NCBI RefSeq assembly: GCF_013466605.1 | Contig: NZ_CP059162.1 | Span: 1,054,001-1,118,000 of the forward strand | Source: Pseudomonas chlororaphis subsp. aurantiaca | GTDB lineage: Bacteria; Pseudomonadota; Gammaproteobacteria; Pseudomonadales; Pseudomonadaceae | Direction: 5' to 3' | DNA: 64,000 nucleotides | Part shown: positions 63,033-64,000 of the stretch, piece after piece | Layout: every line of letters starts with the position of its first letter | How positions within the stretch are numbered: position 1 is the stretch's first letter | The notes under the pieces: generated by a model | The model's input: the letters and a program-made list of their open reading frames with translations, nothing else | Databases searched by the model: none | Told to the model about the DNA's origin: nothing | Position numbers and translations under genes: made by a program

Positions 63033-64000
63033 TCAAGTGGTCATGCGCACGCCGCTGAGACCGCCACTCAGTTCATAGGCCGCCAATTCCGCCTGATGGG
63101 CGGCGAGAATCTCCGGCAGGGTGTTGCGCAGGTACTCGACCCAGGTCTTGATCTTGGCGTCCAGGTACTGGCGCGACGGGTAGATGGCGTACAGGTTCAG
63201 CTCCTGGGAGCGGTACTTGGGCATGACCCGCACCAGGGTGCCGTTGCGCAGGCCCTCGATGGCCGCGTACACCGGCAGCACGCCCAGGCCCATGCCGCTG
63301 GTGATCGCGGTTTTCAGCGCGTCGGCGGAGTTCACCAGGAACGGCGAGCCGTTGAGGGTGACCCCTTCCTGGCCCTCGGGGCCGTCGAACAGCCATTTGT
63401 CCAGGGCGATCACCGGGCTCACCAGGCGCAGGCAGGCATGGTTCGACAGGTCGCTGGGGCTGCTCGGGCAGCCATTGGCTTTCACGTAGGCCGGCGAGGC
63501 GCAGACGATGCTGTAGGTGATGCCCAGGCGCTGGGAGACGAAACCCGAGTCCGGCAGTTCGCTGGCCAGCACGATGGACACGTCGTAACCCTCGTCCAGC
63601 AGGTCCGGCACGCGGTTGGCCAGGGTCAGGTCGAAGGTCACGTCCGGGTGCGACTTGCGGTACCGGGCGATGGCGTCGATCACATAGTGCTGGCCGATGC
63701 CGGTCATGGTGTGGACTTTCAACTGCCCGGACGGGCGCGCGTGGGCGTCGCTGGCCTCGGCCTCGGCTTCTTCGACGTAGGCCAGGATCTGCTCGCAGCG
63801 CAGCAAGTAGCGCTTGCCGGCTTCCGTGAGCGCGATGCGGCGAGTGGTGCGGTTGAGCAGGCGGGTTTGCAGATGGGCCTCCAGATTGGAGACCGCGCGC
63901 GAGACGTTGGCCGTGGTGGTGTCGAGCTGGACGGCGGCGGCGGTGAAGCTGCCGGCTTCGGCGACACAGCTGAAGGCGCGCATGTTTTGCAAAGTGTCCA
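63033..64000 (-). CDS. LysR-family transcriptional regulator (5' cut by one base)
   Basis: About 322 residues. The frame runs to the window edge as xTG-GAC-ACT-TTG-CAA-AAC-ATG, so the protein almost surely starts MDTLQNMRAF, with the first base of its start codon just outside. Helix-turn-helix GSFTAAAVQLDTTTANVSRAVSNLEAHLQTRLLNRTTRRI, then a CrgA-like effector domain (SGQLKVHTMTGIGQHYVIDAIARYRKSHPDV). It may control the 2-hydroxyacid dehydrogenase gene downstream, but regulators of this branch mostly act on divergent genes beyond this edge. Confidence 0.9.
   Translation of the reverse strand, partial: DTLQNMRAFSCVAEAGSFTAAAVQLDTTTANVSRAVSNLEAHLQTRLLNRTTRRIALTEAGKRYLLRCEQILAYVEEAEAEASDAHARPSGQLKVHTMTGIGQHYVIDAIARYRKSHPDVTFDLTLANRVPDLLDEGYDVSIVLASELPDSGFVSQRLGITYSIVCASPAYVKANGCPSSPSDLSNHACLRLVSPVIALDKWLFDGPEGQEGVTLNGSPFLVNSADALKTAITSGMGLGVLPVYAAIEGLRNGTLVRVMPKYRSQELNLYAIYPSRQYLDAKIKTWVEYLRNTLPEILAAHQAELAAYELSGGLSGVRMTT

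Overview
The window is a piece of a Pseudomonas chromosome, most like the P. fluorescens / P. protegens / P. chlororaphis group. Evidence for this is the high-GC coding, a fused cysNC next to hisC-algW, the hmgA-fahA-maiA operon with an IclR regulator, a short LOV photoreceptor of the Pseudomonas type, and many intergenic copies of two Pseudomonas REP-like inverted repeats. Gene order in several blocks matches blocks I recall from P. aeruginosa (hisC-algW-nif3-cysD-cysNC; pta to trxB; the pterin, flavodoxin, LrgAB and aldolase block; leucine dehydrogenase plus a second pyruvate dehydrogenase). I see no rRNA, tRNA, insertion sequence, prophage or CRISPR array. Two genes are cut by the edges: hisC on the left and a LysR regulator on the right, which lacks only the first base of its start codon.

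Layout: 1-5.5 kb holds the end of hisC, algW (envelope stress protease), a NIF3-type protein and the sulfate activation operon cysD-cysNC. 5.6-13.5 kb holds a PlsC-like acyltransferase, pta, a DUF3565 protein, a SlyD-like FKBP, glutathione peroxidase, an old yellow enzyme, a glycosyltransferase and CysZ. 13.6-15 kb holds a small terminated transcription unit and trxB. 15-17.3 kb is a minus-strand operon folM-folE-folX-DUF1244-HopJ, the tetrahydromonapterin route. 17.5-21 kb is a probable light-response locus: a monooxygenase-like membrane protein, a MerR/LitR regulator without the cobalamin motif, a PilZ-like protein, a short LOV protein and a MioC-like flavodoxin. 21-23 kb is a LysR regulator divergent from lrgA/lrgB. 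23.2-26 kb is an aldolase, an alpha/beta hydrolase and a short-chain dehydrogenase.

26-32.5 kb has a gene-poor stretch with a candidate minus-strand small RNA, then a DUF1302 outer-membrane protein, a DUF1329 protein and a large MalT-like LuxR regulator. 32.5-38.4 kb is the homogentisate (tyrosine/phenylalanine) catabolic cluster: hmgR, hmgA, fahA, maiA and an aromatic-acid transporter. 38.4-40.6 kb holds an acetyltransferase, a methyltransferase and a SirB1 protein. 40.7-45.1 kb encodes a leucine-type dehydrogenase and a complete E1alpha-E1beta-E2 oxoacid dehydrogenase set without E3.

45-51.4 kb holds yebG with a consensus SOS box, a PsiE protein, a DUF3509 protein, a serine transporter and serine deaminase divergent from a DsdC-like LysR regulator, and an extra HPF-like protein. 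51.5-58 kb is an iron uptake locus: fecI-fecR-fecA on the minus strand and DUF3649-PepSY-DUF3325 on the plus strand, with Fur-box-like sequences between them. 58-64 kb holds a PBP4-type lipoprotein, an AraC regulator, an EamA exporter, a 2-hydroxyacid dehydrogenase and the cut LysR gene.

The part most worth following up is 17.5-21 kb, where LOV and LitR-like genes lie together beside pterin synthesis. After that come the candidate small RNA at 26.2-26.4 kb, the mini-ORF and terminator upstream of trxB, and the uncharacterised DUF1302/DUF1329/LuxR and DUF3649/PepSY/DUF3325 sets.
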